The translations under genes and the position numbers were made by a program. 51,777 bases of DNA from Rubrobacter sp. GTDB lineage: Bacteria > Chloroflexota > Chloroflexia > Thermobaculales > Thermobaculaceae. Shown here in pieces: positions 29,731-39,829 of the stretch. The notes below the pieces were generated by a model. It searched no databases, was not told the DNA's origin, and was given only the letters and a program-made list of their open reading frames with translations. Position 1 is the stretch's first letter. Each line of letters opens with the position of its first letter. The stretch is from the NCBI GenBank assembly GCA_016781735.1, contig JADDPT010000072.1, positions 1-51,777 on the forward strand, read 5' to 3'.

Positions 29731-30631
29731 CACTCCCGAATTGCTCTCCATCGCGCTTGCCAGTTACTACGCGTGTGCCGCACTGCTCCTCGCCTCCCTG
29801 CTGGTAGGGTGGCTGGCGCTTGTAGGGGAGCGGCCCGCCTTGGGCTTCACCACCTCGACACACGGATCGCCAGCGGCTGGGGAGGCAGGCAACCGAGTCT
29901 CGCTTGCCCAGAGCACAGGCAGGTGGCTGCTTCTGCTTTCCTTCAGCCTGCTCTCCCTCTCCCTGGTGGCACGTGCATTGGCAGCAGGCAGGCCGCCGCT
30001 CGCCAGCCAGTACGAGTTCGCGTTGGCTTTTGCCTGGGCCGTAATAGGCGCCGCCACCCTGCTGTCGAAGCGACGGGAGTTAGCGCCGGGATCGCAAGTC
30101 GCAGGCATCCTTGGACTCATGCTCCTCCTCTACGCCAGCACGCTGCCCTCGACACTTCTGCCCCTGGTGCCCGCACTTCAGAACCCGCTCATCCTGAGCC
30201 TCCACGTGGGCACCGCCGTCGTAGCCTACGCGGCCAACGCCGTTGCGTTTGGCTCGGCTTCTCTGTTCCTCCTGCACCGCCTCGGACGCGCACGGAACGC
30301 CCGATGGTCGCGCCGCCTACCCGGCGAGCGGGTGCTCGATGAGCTGAGTTACAGGGCTGTGATGGTGGGCTTCCCGATGCTCGCGGCGACACTCCTACTT
30401 GGCTCGTGGTGGAGCGCAATCGCATGGGGCTCCTACTGGAGTTGGGACCCTAAGCAGAGCTCGACACTCGCCACCTGGCTCATATACGCCGTCTACCTTC
30501 ACACCCGCGTCCGGCGCGAGTGGCAGGAAACCTCCAGCGCACTGTTGCTCATTCTCGGCTTCACGACGACCATCTTCACGTACGCCGGCAACTTGTTCTT
30601 CAGCGGGATGCACAGCTATTCTGGTGTATAG
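29723..30631 (+). CDS. Cytochrome c biogenesis protein CcsA/CcsB/ResC (haem handling)
   Basis: 'MPDTPELLSIALASYYACAALLLASLL'; WWD-type motif 'WGSYWSWDPKQSSTLATWLIYAVYLH'; overlaps resB by 8 bp. Confidence 0.93.
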   Translation: MPDTPELLSIALASYYACAALLLASLLVGWLALVGERPALGFTTSTHGSPAAGEAGNRVSLAQSTGRWLLLLSFSLLSLSLVARALAAGRPPLASQYEFALAFAWAVIGAATLLSKRRELAPGSQVAGILGLMLLLYASTLPSTLLPLVPALQNPLILSLHVGTAVVAYAANAVAFGSASLFLLHRLGRARNARWSRRLPGERVLDELSYRAVMVGFPMLAATLLLGSWWSAIAWGSYWSWDPKQSSTLATWLIYAVYLHTRVRREWQETSSALLLILGFTTTIFTYAGNLFFSGMHSYSGV

Positions 30632-30643
30632 GGGAGAGTCATA

Positions 30644-31219
30644 ATGGCAGCCGAAGCAAGACAGACACAGCCGAGAGGCCGGGGAGCGCTCACACCGCGT
30701 CGCCTCTTGCTGGGGCTCCTCGGTTCTGTGCTCTTGGGCGCTTTGGTGACGTTTCTGCTCTTCAGCAAGAGCGCGCAGACGCCGAGCCTGACGACGCCGC
30801 TCCGCGTGGGACAGCCTGCGCCCGAGTTCGAGGTCTTGACGCTGGCCGGCGAGCGATTGAAGCTCTCCGACCTCAAGGGCAAGCCCGTTTGGCTCAACTT
30901 CTGGGCGACGTGGTGCGAGCCCTGTCGCGCCGAGATGCCGGAACTGGTCGCCGAAGGTCAGGCAGCGTCCCGTCAGGGCGTGCAACTGCTGGCAATCGAC
31001 GTGGGGGAGGATGCGGAAGAGGTACAAGGCTACCTGAGCAGGGGGCGCTATGAGTCGCTTCCTGCAGTGCTCGACCCGGACGGGTCGGTCGCCCGGAAGT
31101 ACAGGGCGTTCGGCTACCCGATACACGTGTTCATAGACTCCGAGGGACGGATCCAGCAAATCAATGCCGGTCGAATGGACGCCAAGTCCATGCGGCAGGC
31201 GATCGGGAGGCTTCAGTAA
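30644..31219 (+). CDS. ResA/TlpA-type thiol-disulfide oxidoreductase
   Basis: 'VGQPAPEFEVLTLAGERLKLSDLKGKPVWLNFWATWCEPCRAEMPEL'; intact CEPC; N-terminal TM. Confidence 0.94.
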   Translation: MAAEARQTQPRGRGALTPRRLLLGLLGSVLLGALVTFLLFSKSAQTPSLTTPLRVGQPAPEFEVLTLAGERLKLSDLKGKPVWLNFWATWCEPCRAEMPELVAEGQAASRQGVQLLAIDVGEDAEEVQGYLSRGRYESLPAVLDPDGSVARKYRAFGYPIHVFIDSEGRIQQINAGRMDAKSMRQAIGRLQ

Positions 31220-31864
31220 GTGCGCGGAAGGCGAGCCCGCATGATGGTCCTGGTGATGCTGCTGCTCGCCGGAGGCGGGGCCTTCACTGCCACTGGCCGA
31301 CCCAAGTATCAGCCGCAGCCCGCGTCACCCTACACCTCATCCATGGTCGACACAGCTGCAGGAGGACGCTCGTTGTCCGGCGCTGGTGCGTCGCAACGAC
31401 AGATCGATGAGCGTCCATTTTCTGGCGTCGAGCCTCAAGGGCACGGCGAGGCCACTGTCATACACGCGGAGTTTTCCGCCGGTCTCGCCCGTAGACCGGA
31501 CGATCCGGGCCAGCTCCGTGCGCTCGCCCGAGAGCTTCGTTCTCTCGATCCAGAGGTGGGAGAGCAAGTTTACGCGTCGCTGGTAGCGGAGTATCCCGAG
31601 GACGCGGCATCGCTAACCGGCCTTGCCGCGGCATACTTCGATCAGGGTGATAGGGAGGGAGCGACGAGACTGGTACGGCAAGCGCTTGCTATCTCACCGC
31701 GCTTGCCGGAAGCGAGGTTATTTCACGGCAGACTCCTCATCTCCGGTCAGCCACCCCACACCAGGCGGGCCATCGAGGAGTGGAAGGCTGTGCTGGAGAG
31801 CGGGACGAGCACCGATACCGGTCTCGAAGCGGCCAGACTGATCGCAGTCTACGAGGGGCGGTAG
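31220..31864 (+). CDS. Secreted/anchored TPR protein, possibly a CcmI/CycH-like accessory
   Basis: GTG start abuts the resA stop; N-terminal hydrophobic segment; TPR-like 'GLAAAYFDQGDREGATRLVRQALAISPRLPEARL'. Confidence 0.7.
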   Translation: MRGRRARMMVLVMLLLAGGGAFTATGRPKYQPQPASPYTSSMVDTAAGGRSLSGAGASQRQIDERPFSGVEPQGHGEATVIHAEFSAGLARRPDDPGQLRALARELRSLDPEVGEQVYASLVAEYPEDAASLTGLAAAYFDQGDREGATRLVRQALAISPRLPEARLFHGRLLISGQPPHTRRAIEEWKAVLESGTSTDTGLEAARLIAVYEGR

Positions 31865-32559
31865 CCCCCACCCGAACTTCCAGCCGTCGGGCCGACCTTG
31901 GCTACGATGTCGCGCTCGACAATCTGCCCCTCAACCATAAAGATGATCCGCTCGCAGATGTTGGTCACACGGTCCGCGATACGCTCGAGATTATGGCTGA
32001 CCCAGATCAGCCGCGTCGCCGCAGGTATCGTCGCTGAGTTCGAGAGCATGTAAGCAAGCAGCTCGTGATACACCTCATCATATAGCTCGTCTATCTCGTC
32101 GTCCTCGGCCCACACCTTCTGCGCGGTCTTGACGTCGTGTGCCAGGAACGCGCTGAGGCTTCGATCGAGCATGTCTCGCGCCTTGTCCGATATGCGCGGT
32201 ATCGCCACAAGCGGACGCATCGAGGGCTCGTTCGCAATGTCGATGCTTATCTTCGCGATGCCTTCTGCGTAGTCACCCATCCGCTCCAACTCGCTCGCAA
32301 TCGCAAGCACTGCGGCGATCGTGCGCAGGTCAGACGCGAGGGGTTGCTGGGTAGCGATCAATAACAGCGCGTGACGCTCGACCTCCGTGCGCTTGTCGTC
32401 GAGCATGTCATCGTCCTCAATGACCTGCCGCGCCGTCATTACATCGCGAGTGCGCAGAGCGTCCATTGACCGAATGATCGCCTTGTCCACCATGCTGCCC
32501 ATTGTGAGTATCTCGTCGTGAAGGTCACGTAGGCTGCGCTCGTACGTCTCCCTTGGCAT
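31849..32559 (-). CDS. phoU: Phosphate signalling complex protein PhoU
   Basis: 236-aa; 'LRDLHDEILTMGSMVDKAI', 'ELERMGDYAEGIAKI', 'HNLERIADRVTNICERIIFMVEG'. Confidence 0.96.
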   Translation of the reverse strand: MPRETYERSLRDLHDEILTMGSMVDKAIIRSMDALRTRDVMTARQVIEDDDMLDDKRTEVERHALLLIATQQPLASDLRTIAAVLAIASELERMGDYAEGIAKISIDIANEPSMRPLVAIPRISDKARDMLDRSLSAFLAHDVKTAQKVWAEDDEIDELYDEVYHELLAYMLSNSATIPAATRLIWVSHNLERIADRVTNICERIIFMVEGQIVERDIVAKVGPTAGSSGGGYRPS

Positions 32560-32616
32560 CTCTTATCCTCCCAGCCGACTTCGCGCAATGTCATCAGTGC
32601 GCTCACGCTCGGCGCT

Positions 32617-33585
32617 CTAGCCGAACCTCCCGGTGATGTAGTCCTCCGTACGCCTGTCCCGGGGATTGGTGAACAATTCCTCCGTGCGCCCGAACTCGAC
32701 GAGCTGACCCTTTGTCTCCTCGTCGGAGAGCATGAACGCAGTGTAATCGGATACGCGCGCCGCCTGCTGCATATTATGAGTCACGATGATGATGGTGTAC
32801 TCCCTGACGAGATCTCTCATCAGGTCCTCGATCTTCACGGTGGAGATGGGGTCGAGAGCGGACGCGGGCTCGTCCATGAGCAGCACCTCCGGGGAGATGG
32901 CCACGGCGCGAGCAATGCAGAGGCGCTGCTGCTGACCGCCGGAGAGCGCGATGCCGCTCTTCTTCAGGTTTTCCTTCACCTCGTTCCAGAGCGCCGCCTG
33001 CTTGAGCGATCGCTCGACGAGCTCGTCATAGTTCCCGCGGTACCCATTTATTTTGGCGCCGTAGAGGATGTTATCGCGGATCGAGCGCGGGAACGGATTC
33101 GGCTTCTGGAACACCATCCCTACTCTGCGGCGAACCTCCACCGGGTCCACGTTCCTCCCGTACACGTCCACGCCATTGAGCAGGGCCTGGCCCTCTGTGC
33201 GCACGCCGGGAATGAGCTCGTTCATCCGGTTGATGGTGCGGAGCAGCGTGCTCTTGCCGCATCCGGATGGGCCGATCAGCGCCGTGACCTTGTTCCGGGG
33301 AAACCCGATAGAGACATTGGTCAGCGCTCGAACATTTCCGTACCAAAGGCTCAGGTCACGGACCTCAACCACGAAGTCCGTAGCAGGGTCCCGGCCCTGT
33401 ACAGGCTGACGTTCTGTCGCATGCTTGGCGGAATTACTATCCTGCAGGGGCCCAGTCGGTGCCCCGGCAACCATCTGCCCATCGCGGTGATGTGTGTCCG
33501 GGGAGGCGGCATGCTCCGACTCTATCGGGCACTCCGTCCTCGGTGTAACGCGTACGGTGTTCAAATCATCTTCCCTTTGTTGCAC
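32617..33585 (-). CDS. pstB: Phosphate ABC transporter ATP-binding protein
   Basis: '[22 protein letters not shown]', '[16 protein letters not shown]', '[15 protein letters not shown]'; N-terminal ~70 residues non-conserved, start uncertain. Confidence 0.96.
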   Translation of the reverse strand: MQQREDDLNTVRVTPRTECPIESEHAASPDTHHRDGQMVAGAPTGPLQDSNSAKHATERQPVQGRDPATDFVVEVRDLSLWYGNVRALTNVSIGFPRNKVTALIGPSGCGKSTLLRTINRMNELIPGVRTEGQALLNGVDVYGRNVDPVEVRRRVGMVFQKPNPFPRSIRDNILYGAKINGYRGNYDELVERSLKQAALWNEVKENLKKSGIALSGGQQQRLCIARAVAISPEVLLMDEPASALDPISTVKIEDLMRDLVREYTIIIVTHNMQQAARVSDYTAFMLSDEETKGQLVEFGRTEELFTNPRDRRTEDYITGRFG

Positions 33586-33590
33586 CTGAA

Positions 33591-34484
33591 CTAGAACCTC
33601 TTATATAGTCGCTGCCGCAGGTAGATGGCCACCGAGTTCATCGAGAGCAGCACGACCAGGAGCAGGACTATGCCGGCAGCCGCCAGTCCGTGAAAGTCCT
33701 TCTGGGGCTTGGATGTCCAGTTGAATATCTGGATAGGTAGCACGGTAAAGCGGCTGAGTGGTCCGGTCGGCGTCGTAGCCACGTAGGCGAGCGCGCCGAT
33801 CACCAGTACGGGCGCTGTCTCACCGATCGCACGTGAGGCCGCCAGGATGTTGCCCGTCAGTATGCCGGGGAAGGCGTACGGGAGCACGTGGTGGCGCACC
33901 GTCTGAGACCTGGTGGCGCCGAGAGCCAGTGACGCATCGCGCATGCTCGACGGAACCGCCCGGATCGCCTCCCGCGCCGCCACGATGATGATCGGCAGCA
34001 CGAGAAGGACCATGGTCAGCGCGCCCGCGAGAATGCTCCGGTTGAGGTTGAACAGTCGGACGAAGATCTGTAGCCCCAGTAGGCCGTACACGATTGACGG
34101 CACACCGGCCAGGTTCGAGATGTTCACCTGGATGAAGCGCGTGAACCAGTTGTCGCCAGCGTACTCTTCCAGGTAGACAGCACTGAGAACGCCGAGGGGG
34201 AGCGCGAACAGGATCGTCAACGCCATCATCCAGAGTGTGCCTGCCAGCGCCGCCCTCAATCCGGCCCGCTGCGCGAAGCGACTGTCAAAGCTGGTTATGA
34301 ACTGCCAGTCCAGCCACGGCAGACCGTCTTGGACGACATCGAATAGCAAGGTGAGCAGTGTCCCGAGCGCGATGACGATGCTGAGGATGCCCAGCGCGGA
34401 GAAGATATAGCCCTTCCATTTGCGTAGCGGGAGGTTGGCCCGAAATTCGCCTGCCGAGCTAAAGGAGTCTGTCCTGGCTGCCAT
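33591..34484 (-). CDS. pstA: Phosphate ABC transporter permease PstA
   Basis: 297-aa; '[16 protein letters not shown]', '[40 protein letters not shown]'. Confidence 0.96.
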   Translation of the reverse strand: MAARTDSFSSAGEFRANLPLRKWKGYIFSALGILSIVIALGTLLTLLFDVVQDGLPWLDWQFITSFDSRFAQRAGLRAALAGTLWMMALTILFALPLGVLSAVYLEEYAGDNWFTRFIQVNISNLAGVPSIVYGLLGLQIFVRLFNLNRSILAGALTMVLLVLPIIIVAAREAIRAVPSSMRDASLALGATRSQTVRHHVLPYAFPGILTGNILAASRAIGETAPVLVIGALAYVATTPTGPLSRFTVLPIQIFNWTSKPQKDFHGLAAAGIVLLLVVLLSMNSVAIYLRQRLYKRF

Positions 34485-35443
34485 CAGTCGTATACCTCCC
34501 GGAACCTGCGCACGAACCAGAAGCTGAACAGGTTCATTAGAAAGGTGAGAACGAACAGCGTAGTCCCGACGGCGAAGATCGTCTTGTACTGCACCGAACC
34601 CGCCGAGGCCTCCCCCTGACTTACCTGCACTATGTACGAGGTCATCGTCTGCATCTGCTCCCGCGGGTCGATGGTGAGCTTGGGGAGCTGTCCCGCCGCG
34701 AGAGCGACGATCATCGTCTCGCCGACCGCTCTGGAGAGTGCGAGGATTACAGAGGCGACGATGCCTGACAGCGCGGCCGGGAGCACGACCTTGGTGGCCA
34801 CCTCGAAGCGGGTAGCTCCGAGGCCGTACGCGCCTTCCCGCAGGGAGCGAGGCACCGACGACATCGCGTCCTCACTGAGCGAGGAAACCAGCGGCAGGAT
34901 CGCTATGCCCATCACCAGACCGGCGCTAAGTGCGTTGAAGATGCTCACTCCCGGTATGACGTCACGGAGCAGGGGTGTAACGAAGATCAGCGCAAAGAAA
35001 CCGAAGACCACCGTCGGTACCCCTGCCAACACCTCCAGCGCGGGCTTGATAACGCTTCGTGCCTTGTGCGAGGCGAACTCACTCAAGTACACCGCGGCGA
35101 GCAGACCGAGCGGCACCGCTATACACAGCGCGATGAAGGAGGTCATCATCGTTGCCGAGATGAGCGGCCAAATGCCGTACCGGTCCCTCGTGCCGCCGGG
35201 CGACCAGCGCGTGTCTCCGAAGTACTGCGCCAGCGATACGTCGCGAAAGAACGATACGGCCTCGGTGGCGAGTGAGAAGAGTATGCCCAAAGTGGTTAGG
35301 ATGCTTACGGCCGCGGCGGCCATGAGGACACCCTCGATCAGTCGCTCTCTCGCATCCCTCGCCTTGTTGCGTCCCAGCGTGCCGCGTTGAGGGTATTGGT
35401 CCTGAAGATTCGCGTATGTAGCCATATCTCCACCTGGGTTCAT
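34484..35443 (-). CDS. pstC: Phosphate ABC transporter permease PstC
   Basis: '[39 protein letters not shown]'; the track start (35497) falls inside a palindrome, so ATG 35443 or 35425 is preferred. Confidence 0.93.
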   Translation of the reverse strand: MNPGGDMATYANLQDQYPQRGTLGRNKARDARERLIEGVLMAAAAVSILTTLGILFSLATEAVSFFRDVSLAQYFGDTRWSPGGTRDRYGIWPLISATMMTSFIALCIAVPLGLLAAVYLSEFASHKARSVIKPALEVLAGVPTVVFGFFALIFVTPLLRDVIPGVSIFNALSAGLVMGIAILPLVSSLSEDAMSSVPRSLREGAYGLGATRFEVATKVVLPAALSGIVASVILALSRAVGETMIVALAAGQLPKLTIDPREQMQTMTSYIVQVSQGEASAGSVQYKTIFAVGTTLFVLTFLMNLFSFWFVRRFREVYD

Positions 35444-35444
35444 A

Positions 35445-35493
35445 CCTCGGGTCAGTGGGTGGAGCACATTGTACTCCACCCACTGACCCGAGG
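35445..35493. terminator. Perfect 20-bp intergenic stem-loop between pstS and pstC
   Basis: CCTCGGGTCAGTGGGTGGAG - CACATTGTA - CTCCACCCACTGACCCGAGG; 13 nt after the pstS stop; no long U-tract, so attenuator or mRNA-stabilising role possible. Confidence 0.85.
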
Positions 35494-35505
35494 CCACAGC
35501 GGGGG

Positions 35506-36621
35506 TTAGCTCCCCGAATAGTCCTCGATGTTGAACTCGCCGTTCTTGATCTCGGTACCGGTCGTCCGCTCCTGGAAGCGCTGGCGGATGCCCTCGTACT
35601 GCTCGCCCGTAAGCTCCACGTAGCCAACCTCCGGGCTAGCCACCACCGGCGTGAACTCTTCGCTCAGGTAGTAGTTCACGAACGCCTGTAGGGCCGGCTG
35701 CTTCTCGACATCCTCCTTGTTTACGTAGATGAACAGCGGGCGGCTCAGTGGGTAGGAGCCGTTGTTCACCGTCTCCTTGGAGGGCTTCACACACTTGCCG
35801 TCGCCTCCGTCCACGCCGAGTAGCTTCAGGCTCTCCTGATTCTGCTCGAAGTATGCGAAGCCGAAGTATCCGAGCGAGTTGGGCTCGCCCGAGACGCCCT
35901 GCACGAGCACGTTGTCATCCTCGCTCGCCGTGTAGTCCTTGCGGCTCTCCCCCTCCTCGCCGACGACCTCGTCCGTGAAGTAGTCGAATGTGCCGGATTG
36001 CTCGCCGGGGCCGAAGAGAGCTGTCTCCTCCTCTGGGAAGTCCTTCCTCACCTGGTTCCAGGTGGTGACCTTGCCCTCGGCCGCGGGTTCCCAGAGCTTC
36101 TTGAGCTCTTCGACTGTCAGACACTCAACGAACTCCGTCTCAGGATTGGTTATTACAGCGAGACCGTCCAGCGCAACCGGCAGCTCGATGAACTCGACGC
36201 CCTCCTTCTTGCACACTTCCATCTCGTCCTCCTTGATCGGACGAGAGGCATTACTGATTTGGGTCTCGCCCCTACAGAACCGCTCGAAACCGCCACCAGT
36301 ACCGGAGCTTGCCACTGTTACGTCGACGTTGTTTGCGCCCGCAGCCTGAAACTCCTGCGCGGCGGCCTCCGAGATCGGTAGCACGGTGCTGGAGCCGTCA
36401 ATCTCTATGCGCCCGCTCAGCTTTCCTAGCTCCTCCGCGCCCCCCGCGCCGGCGCCTGCATTACCGCTCTCTTGGGCATCTGCCGCTGTAGGTGTAGTTC
36501 CCTGAGTGGCGTTGCCCCCACCGGTCTGCGCAGGACTCGTCGTCCCGCCGCAAGCTGCCAGGAGCAGGGATGCTACCAGGAGCAATACATATAGCCTTCC
36601 GACCACGTTCTTCATCGACAC
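35506..36621 (-). CDS. pstS: Phosphate-binding lipoprotein PstS
   Basis: 371-aa; lipobox 'LLLAACGG', '[18 protein letters not shown]', '[12 protein letters not shown]'. Confidence 0.95.
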   Translation of the reverse strand: MSMKNVVGRLYVLLLVASLLLAACGGTTSPAQTGGGNATQGTTPTAADAQESGNAGAGAGGAEELGKLSGRIEIDGSSTVLPISEAAAQEFQAAGANNVDVTVASSGTGGGFERFCRGETQISNASRPIKEDEMEVCKKEGVEFIELPVALDGLAVITNPETEFVECLTVEELKKLWEPAAEGKVTTWNQVRKDFPEEETALFGPGEQSGTFDYFTDEVVGEEGESRKDYTASEDDNVLVQGVSGEPNSLGYFGFAYFEQNQESLKLLGVDGGDGKCVKPSKETVNNGSYPLSRPLFIYVNKEDVEKQPALQAFVNYYLSEEFTPVVASPEVGYVELTGEQYEGIRQRFQERTTGTEIKNGEFNIEDYSGS

Positions 36622-36678
36622 TTGTTACTCCTTATATCCGCTACCAATGGACATCCAGACTCATCGTAGCCAAGGGTT

Positions 36679-36739
36679 ATTAAGTGTCTGTTAAACAGAG
36701 GTTAAGCGAGTGTTAAATCACGTTTGAAAGATGGTTAGG
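36679..36739 (-). promoter_or_regulatory. PHO box: tandem 11-bp-phased (C/T)TTAA(C/T) direct repeats
   Basis: On the + strand ATTAAG 36679, GTTAAA 36690, GTTAAG 36701, GTTAAA 36712, TTTGAA 36723, GTTAGG 36734, all 11 bp apart; pstS strand reads TTTAACACTCG CTTAACCTCTG TTTAACAGACA CTTAATA. Confidence 0.75.
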
Positions 36740-37904
36740 TTTGTCTCGGTCCTTCACTGGGTGCTCCAACGGTGTCGGCGGCAGGCAAGGTGAAATAGAA
36801 GGCCGCGCCTTGACCTTGCTCGCTTTCGGCCCATATCCGCCCGCCGTGCATCAGGACCGTATGCTTGGCAATGGCTAGTCCCAGCCCGGTCCCACCACCG
36901 CTCCTTGCTGCATCTCCCTTGTAGAACCGTTCAAACAGCCGGGGTAGCATCTCCCTGGGAACGCCGGGTCCTGAGTCACACACCCCGAAGCGCACGAAGC
37001 CGTCGTCGTGATCTGCGCCGACAACGACGGTGCCTCCCACTGGCGACCACTTGATCGCATTGTCCAGCAGGTTCGTCAGTGCCCGGTCCACCTGCTCGGC
37101 GTCCGCGCGGACGCACGGCAGGTCGCCCGGAAGTTCGAGCTGTATATCGATGCCGGCCTGCCGTGCCTGCGGGAGGAGCCTAGAGACGCAGCGCTCGACC
37201 AATTCCAACGCGGAGACAGGCCGGGTAGATATCCGGCTTTCGCCCGACTCAAGCGACGCCAGATAGAGGCTCTGCTGCACGATGCTTGACAGGTGGATGA
37301 CTTGCCCGTGCACCCTCTGGAGAAAGCCTCGGCGTGCCTCCATATCCTCGTCCGCTCCCTCCAGCAGGGTCTCTACCAAGAGTTGCAAGGTGGCCAGGGG
37401 GGTTCTCAGCTCATGGGATATGTTGGCCACAAGCTCCCTGCGGACCTGCCGGAGGTGTACTGTCTCCGTTCGGTCGGCGAGGACCAGGATCGCGGCTCTC
37501 CTGTCGAAAGGACGCACCCGTGCTTGTACGGTGCGGTCGAGACGGGTAAGAGCTACGGTTCCCCGTTGCTCGGCGCCCGTCTCGACCGCCGTCCGCACCA
37601 GGTTCTCCAGGTCGTGGTCGCGGGTAGCCTCAATAAGAGGCCGGCCCTCCAACGCCCCCGCTAAAATCTCTGCCGCGGCGTTGGCATAGGTGATCCGCAG
37701 TGATGCGTCCAAGTGTATGACAGCCTCCTCCAGGAGGTCCAACTCCAATCCCGCCAACTGGGTGGTCGCCGGCTGGTCCGCTTCAGGGAGGAGATTGTCA
37801 TCTTGAGCCGTGCTCCTCCGGAGACGGCTTCGCATCAGCGTAGCGACGACCAGTCCCAGCACCGTGAGCACCCCCAATAACAGTGTTGCCTCGCCAGCGT
37901 TCAT
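36735..37904 (-). CDS. phoR: PhoR-type sensor histidine kinase (PAS + HisKA + HATPase)
   Basis: 389-aa; 'VANISHELRTPLATLQLLVETLLEG', 'NLLDNAIKWSP', 'DSGPGVPREMLPRLFERFYKGD', 'GTGLGLAIAKH'; operon context. Confidence 0.93.
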   Translation of the reverse strand: MNAGEATLLLGVLTVLGLVVATLMRSRLRRSTAQDDNLLPEADQPATTQLAGLELDLLEEAVIHLDASLRITYANAAAEILAGALEGRPLIEATRDHDLENLVRTAVETGAEQRGTVALTRLDRTVQARVRPFDRRAAILVLADRTETVHLRQVRRELVANISHELRTPLATLQLLVETLLEGADEDMEARRGFLQRVHGQVIHLSSIVQQSLYLASLESGESRISTRPVSALELVERCVSRLLPQARQAGIDIQLELPGDLPCVRADAEQVDRALTNLLDNAIKWSPVGGTVVVGADHDDGFVRFGVCDSGPGVPREMLPRLFERFYKGDAARSGGGTGLGLAIAKHTVLMHGGRIWAESEQGQGAAFYFTLPAADTVGAPSEGPRQT

Positions 37905-37964
37905 AGCATCACCACGACGGCTAGAGGGTGACTATGCAGGTGAACCGGTCCCGGCTGCTACAAC

Positions 37965-38657
37965 CTATAGCGTGAGTTTGTAGCCGTTGCCGCGCACCGT
38001 CTGAATGTGTCGGGGACGACTCGGGTTCAACTCGATCTTCTCGCGCAGCCACCGCATGTGCACGTCAACAGTCCTCGAGTCGACCACGTAGTCATAGCCC
38101 CACACACGCTCGAGAAGCATCTCTCGGCTTAGAACGCGTCCCTCGTTTTTCGCCATGTACAGCAGCAGGTCGAACTCCTTGGGACGAAGCAGCAGTTCTC
38201 GCTCCTGCCAGTACGCCTCATACCTGGTCGGGTCAATCGTGAGTGGGCCTTTGGTCAGAGATGTCTCGGCCGGAGTCGAGGATGGAGCGGAAGCCCCCAT
38301 CTGCGCGCGCCGCAGCATCGCCTTGATTCTTGCCAGCAACTCTCGGAGGCCCACCGGCTTGACGATGTAGTCGTCCGCCCCCATGTCCAGCCCGAGCACC
38401 CTGTCCGTCTCATCCGAGCGGGCGGTTAGCATCAGGATAGGCACGGTGGTCTCGCCCCGCAGAGTGCGGCACACCTCCACCCCACTCATCCCTGGAAGCA
38501 TCACGTCGAGCACTATGAGGTCAGGCTTGGCACTGCGAGCGACGGCGAGCGCCTGCACACCGTCCGACGCAGTCACCACCTCGTATCCCTCCTTGCGAAG
38601 GTTATACGTGAGCGCCTGGAGCAAGGTCGGCTCGTCATCTACAACCAGGACCTTCAC
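37965..38657 (-). CDS. phoP: OmpR/PhoB-family response regulator
   Basis: 230-aa; receiver 'VLVVDDEPTLLQAL', 'LIVLDVMLPGMSG', and winged-helix 'WGYDYVVDSRTVDVHMRWLREKIE'. Confidence 0.93.
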   Translation of the reverse strand: MKVLVVDDEPTLLQALTYNLRKEGYEVVTASDGVQALAVARSAKPDLIVLDVMLPGMSGVEVCRTLRGETTVPILMLTARSDETDRVLGLDMGADDYIVKPVGLRELLARIKAMLRRAQMGASAPSSTPAETSLTKGPLTIDPTRYEAYWQERELLLRPKEFDLLLYMAKNEGRVLSREMLLERVWGYDYVVDSRTVDVHMRWLREKIELNPSRPRHIQTVRGNGYKLTL

Positions 38658-38669
38658 TGTCAGGTGATC

Positions 38670-39653
38670 CTACCTCCTCGCAGCGGGTCGATCGGACAGG
38701 GCATCGCGGACGAAGCGATGAACAACAGTGTAGTCGCCCTCGGGCGGATACAGAATGTACTGACCATCGTTTGAAGTGCCGGGAATCAGTACGTTCTGGT
38801 CGGACAGCACGACTGCCCGCTTGGGATCAGTGCCCCTACGGAACAATCGGGCAAGATCGCCGGAAGAGACGTTGGTAAGGATGTCGTCCTGCACGGCGTC
38901 GGCCACGCTGAAGCCGCGCGCCAACCCCGCCGGGCTGAGGAGCTTGCTCTTGATCGCGGCCACCAGTCGCTGCTGTCTGGCTGCGCGACCGAAATCGCTG
39001 CCCTCGGCCGGATTGTTGTACACGTAGCGCGCGCGGGCATACTGTATCGCCTTCTCGCCGTCCATCTCCTGAACGCCCTTCTCGAACTTAACGTTCGTCC
39101 ACTTAAGTGGACGCTTTGGGTCGGGATAGCGCGCTGTGAACCGACGCTGAACGTCGACCTCAACGCCGCCGAGGGCGTTGACGAGGTCGCGGAAGCCGTC
39201 GAAGTCTACTGTCATCCAGCCCTGAATCGGCACGCCGAGCGCGGAGCCGATGCTCTTCGCCGCGACGTTCGCAGCCTGACGCGGATTTCCAGTCTCCGCC
39301 AGTGCCTGCGCATACACCGAGTTGACCTTGCGGTACTGCCCGGAGCCCACCGGCGACTCCACCCACATGTCGCGAGGTATGCTGATCTGGCTTGCCGGTC
39401 CACCATCTAGCGGTACGCTGTACACAAGGATGGAGTCGGTCAGGTTGGCGCCGTCGTGCCCCTTACCGCCGTATCCGAGGACAAGCAGGTTGAACCGATC
39501 GCTCTCGCCCGCCCGCTCGCTTATATCCGATGTCAGCAGACCCTTTCCGCTCGTTGCTTCACTGAACCTGTTCAGGCGCGTCACGCCCACCAACCCCAGG
39601 CCCACCAGTGCAACAAGCAGCAATCCGACTATTGGTTTCCAAGCTCTACGCAA
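38670..39653 (-). CDS. LytR-CpsA-Psr (LCP) family protein
   Basis: 327-aa; N-terminal TM; 'FNLLVLGYGGKGHDGANLTDSILVYSV', 'ISIPRDMWVE', 'GGVEVDVQRRF', 'MDGEKAIQYARARY'. Confidence 0.93.
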   Translation of the reverse strand: MRRAWKPIVGLLLVALVGLGLVGVTRLNRFSEATSGKGLLTSDISERAGESDRFNLLVLGYGGKGHDGANLTDSILVYSVPLDGGPASQISIPRDMWVESPVGSGQYRKVNSVYAQALAETGNPRQAANVAAKSIGSALGVPIQGWMTVDFDGFRDLVNALGGVEVDVQRRFTARYPDPKRPLKWTNVKFEKGVQEMDGEKAIQYARARYVYNNPAEGSDFGRAARQQRLVAAIKSKLLSPAGLARGFSVADAVQDDILTNVSSGDLARLFRRGTDPKRAVVLSDQNVLIPGTSNDGQYILYPPEGDYTVVHRFVRDALSDRPAARR

Positions 39654-39829
39654 TTCAGCTCTCTCATGACATATACAGCTAGGGCGTCGATCAAGGAGGG
39701 ATGCACCGAGCAGTGACCGCCTCCGATCTAAATATAGCGCAAGGCAGTAGCGATCACGGGGTGTTTGTTAACAGCACCTTAAGGGTAGGCACAAATCTGT
39801 GAGCAGCCTGCTACGTTTGCGCGAGTCGA

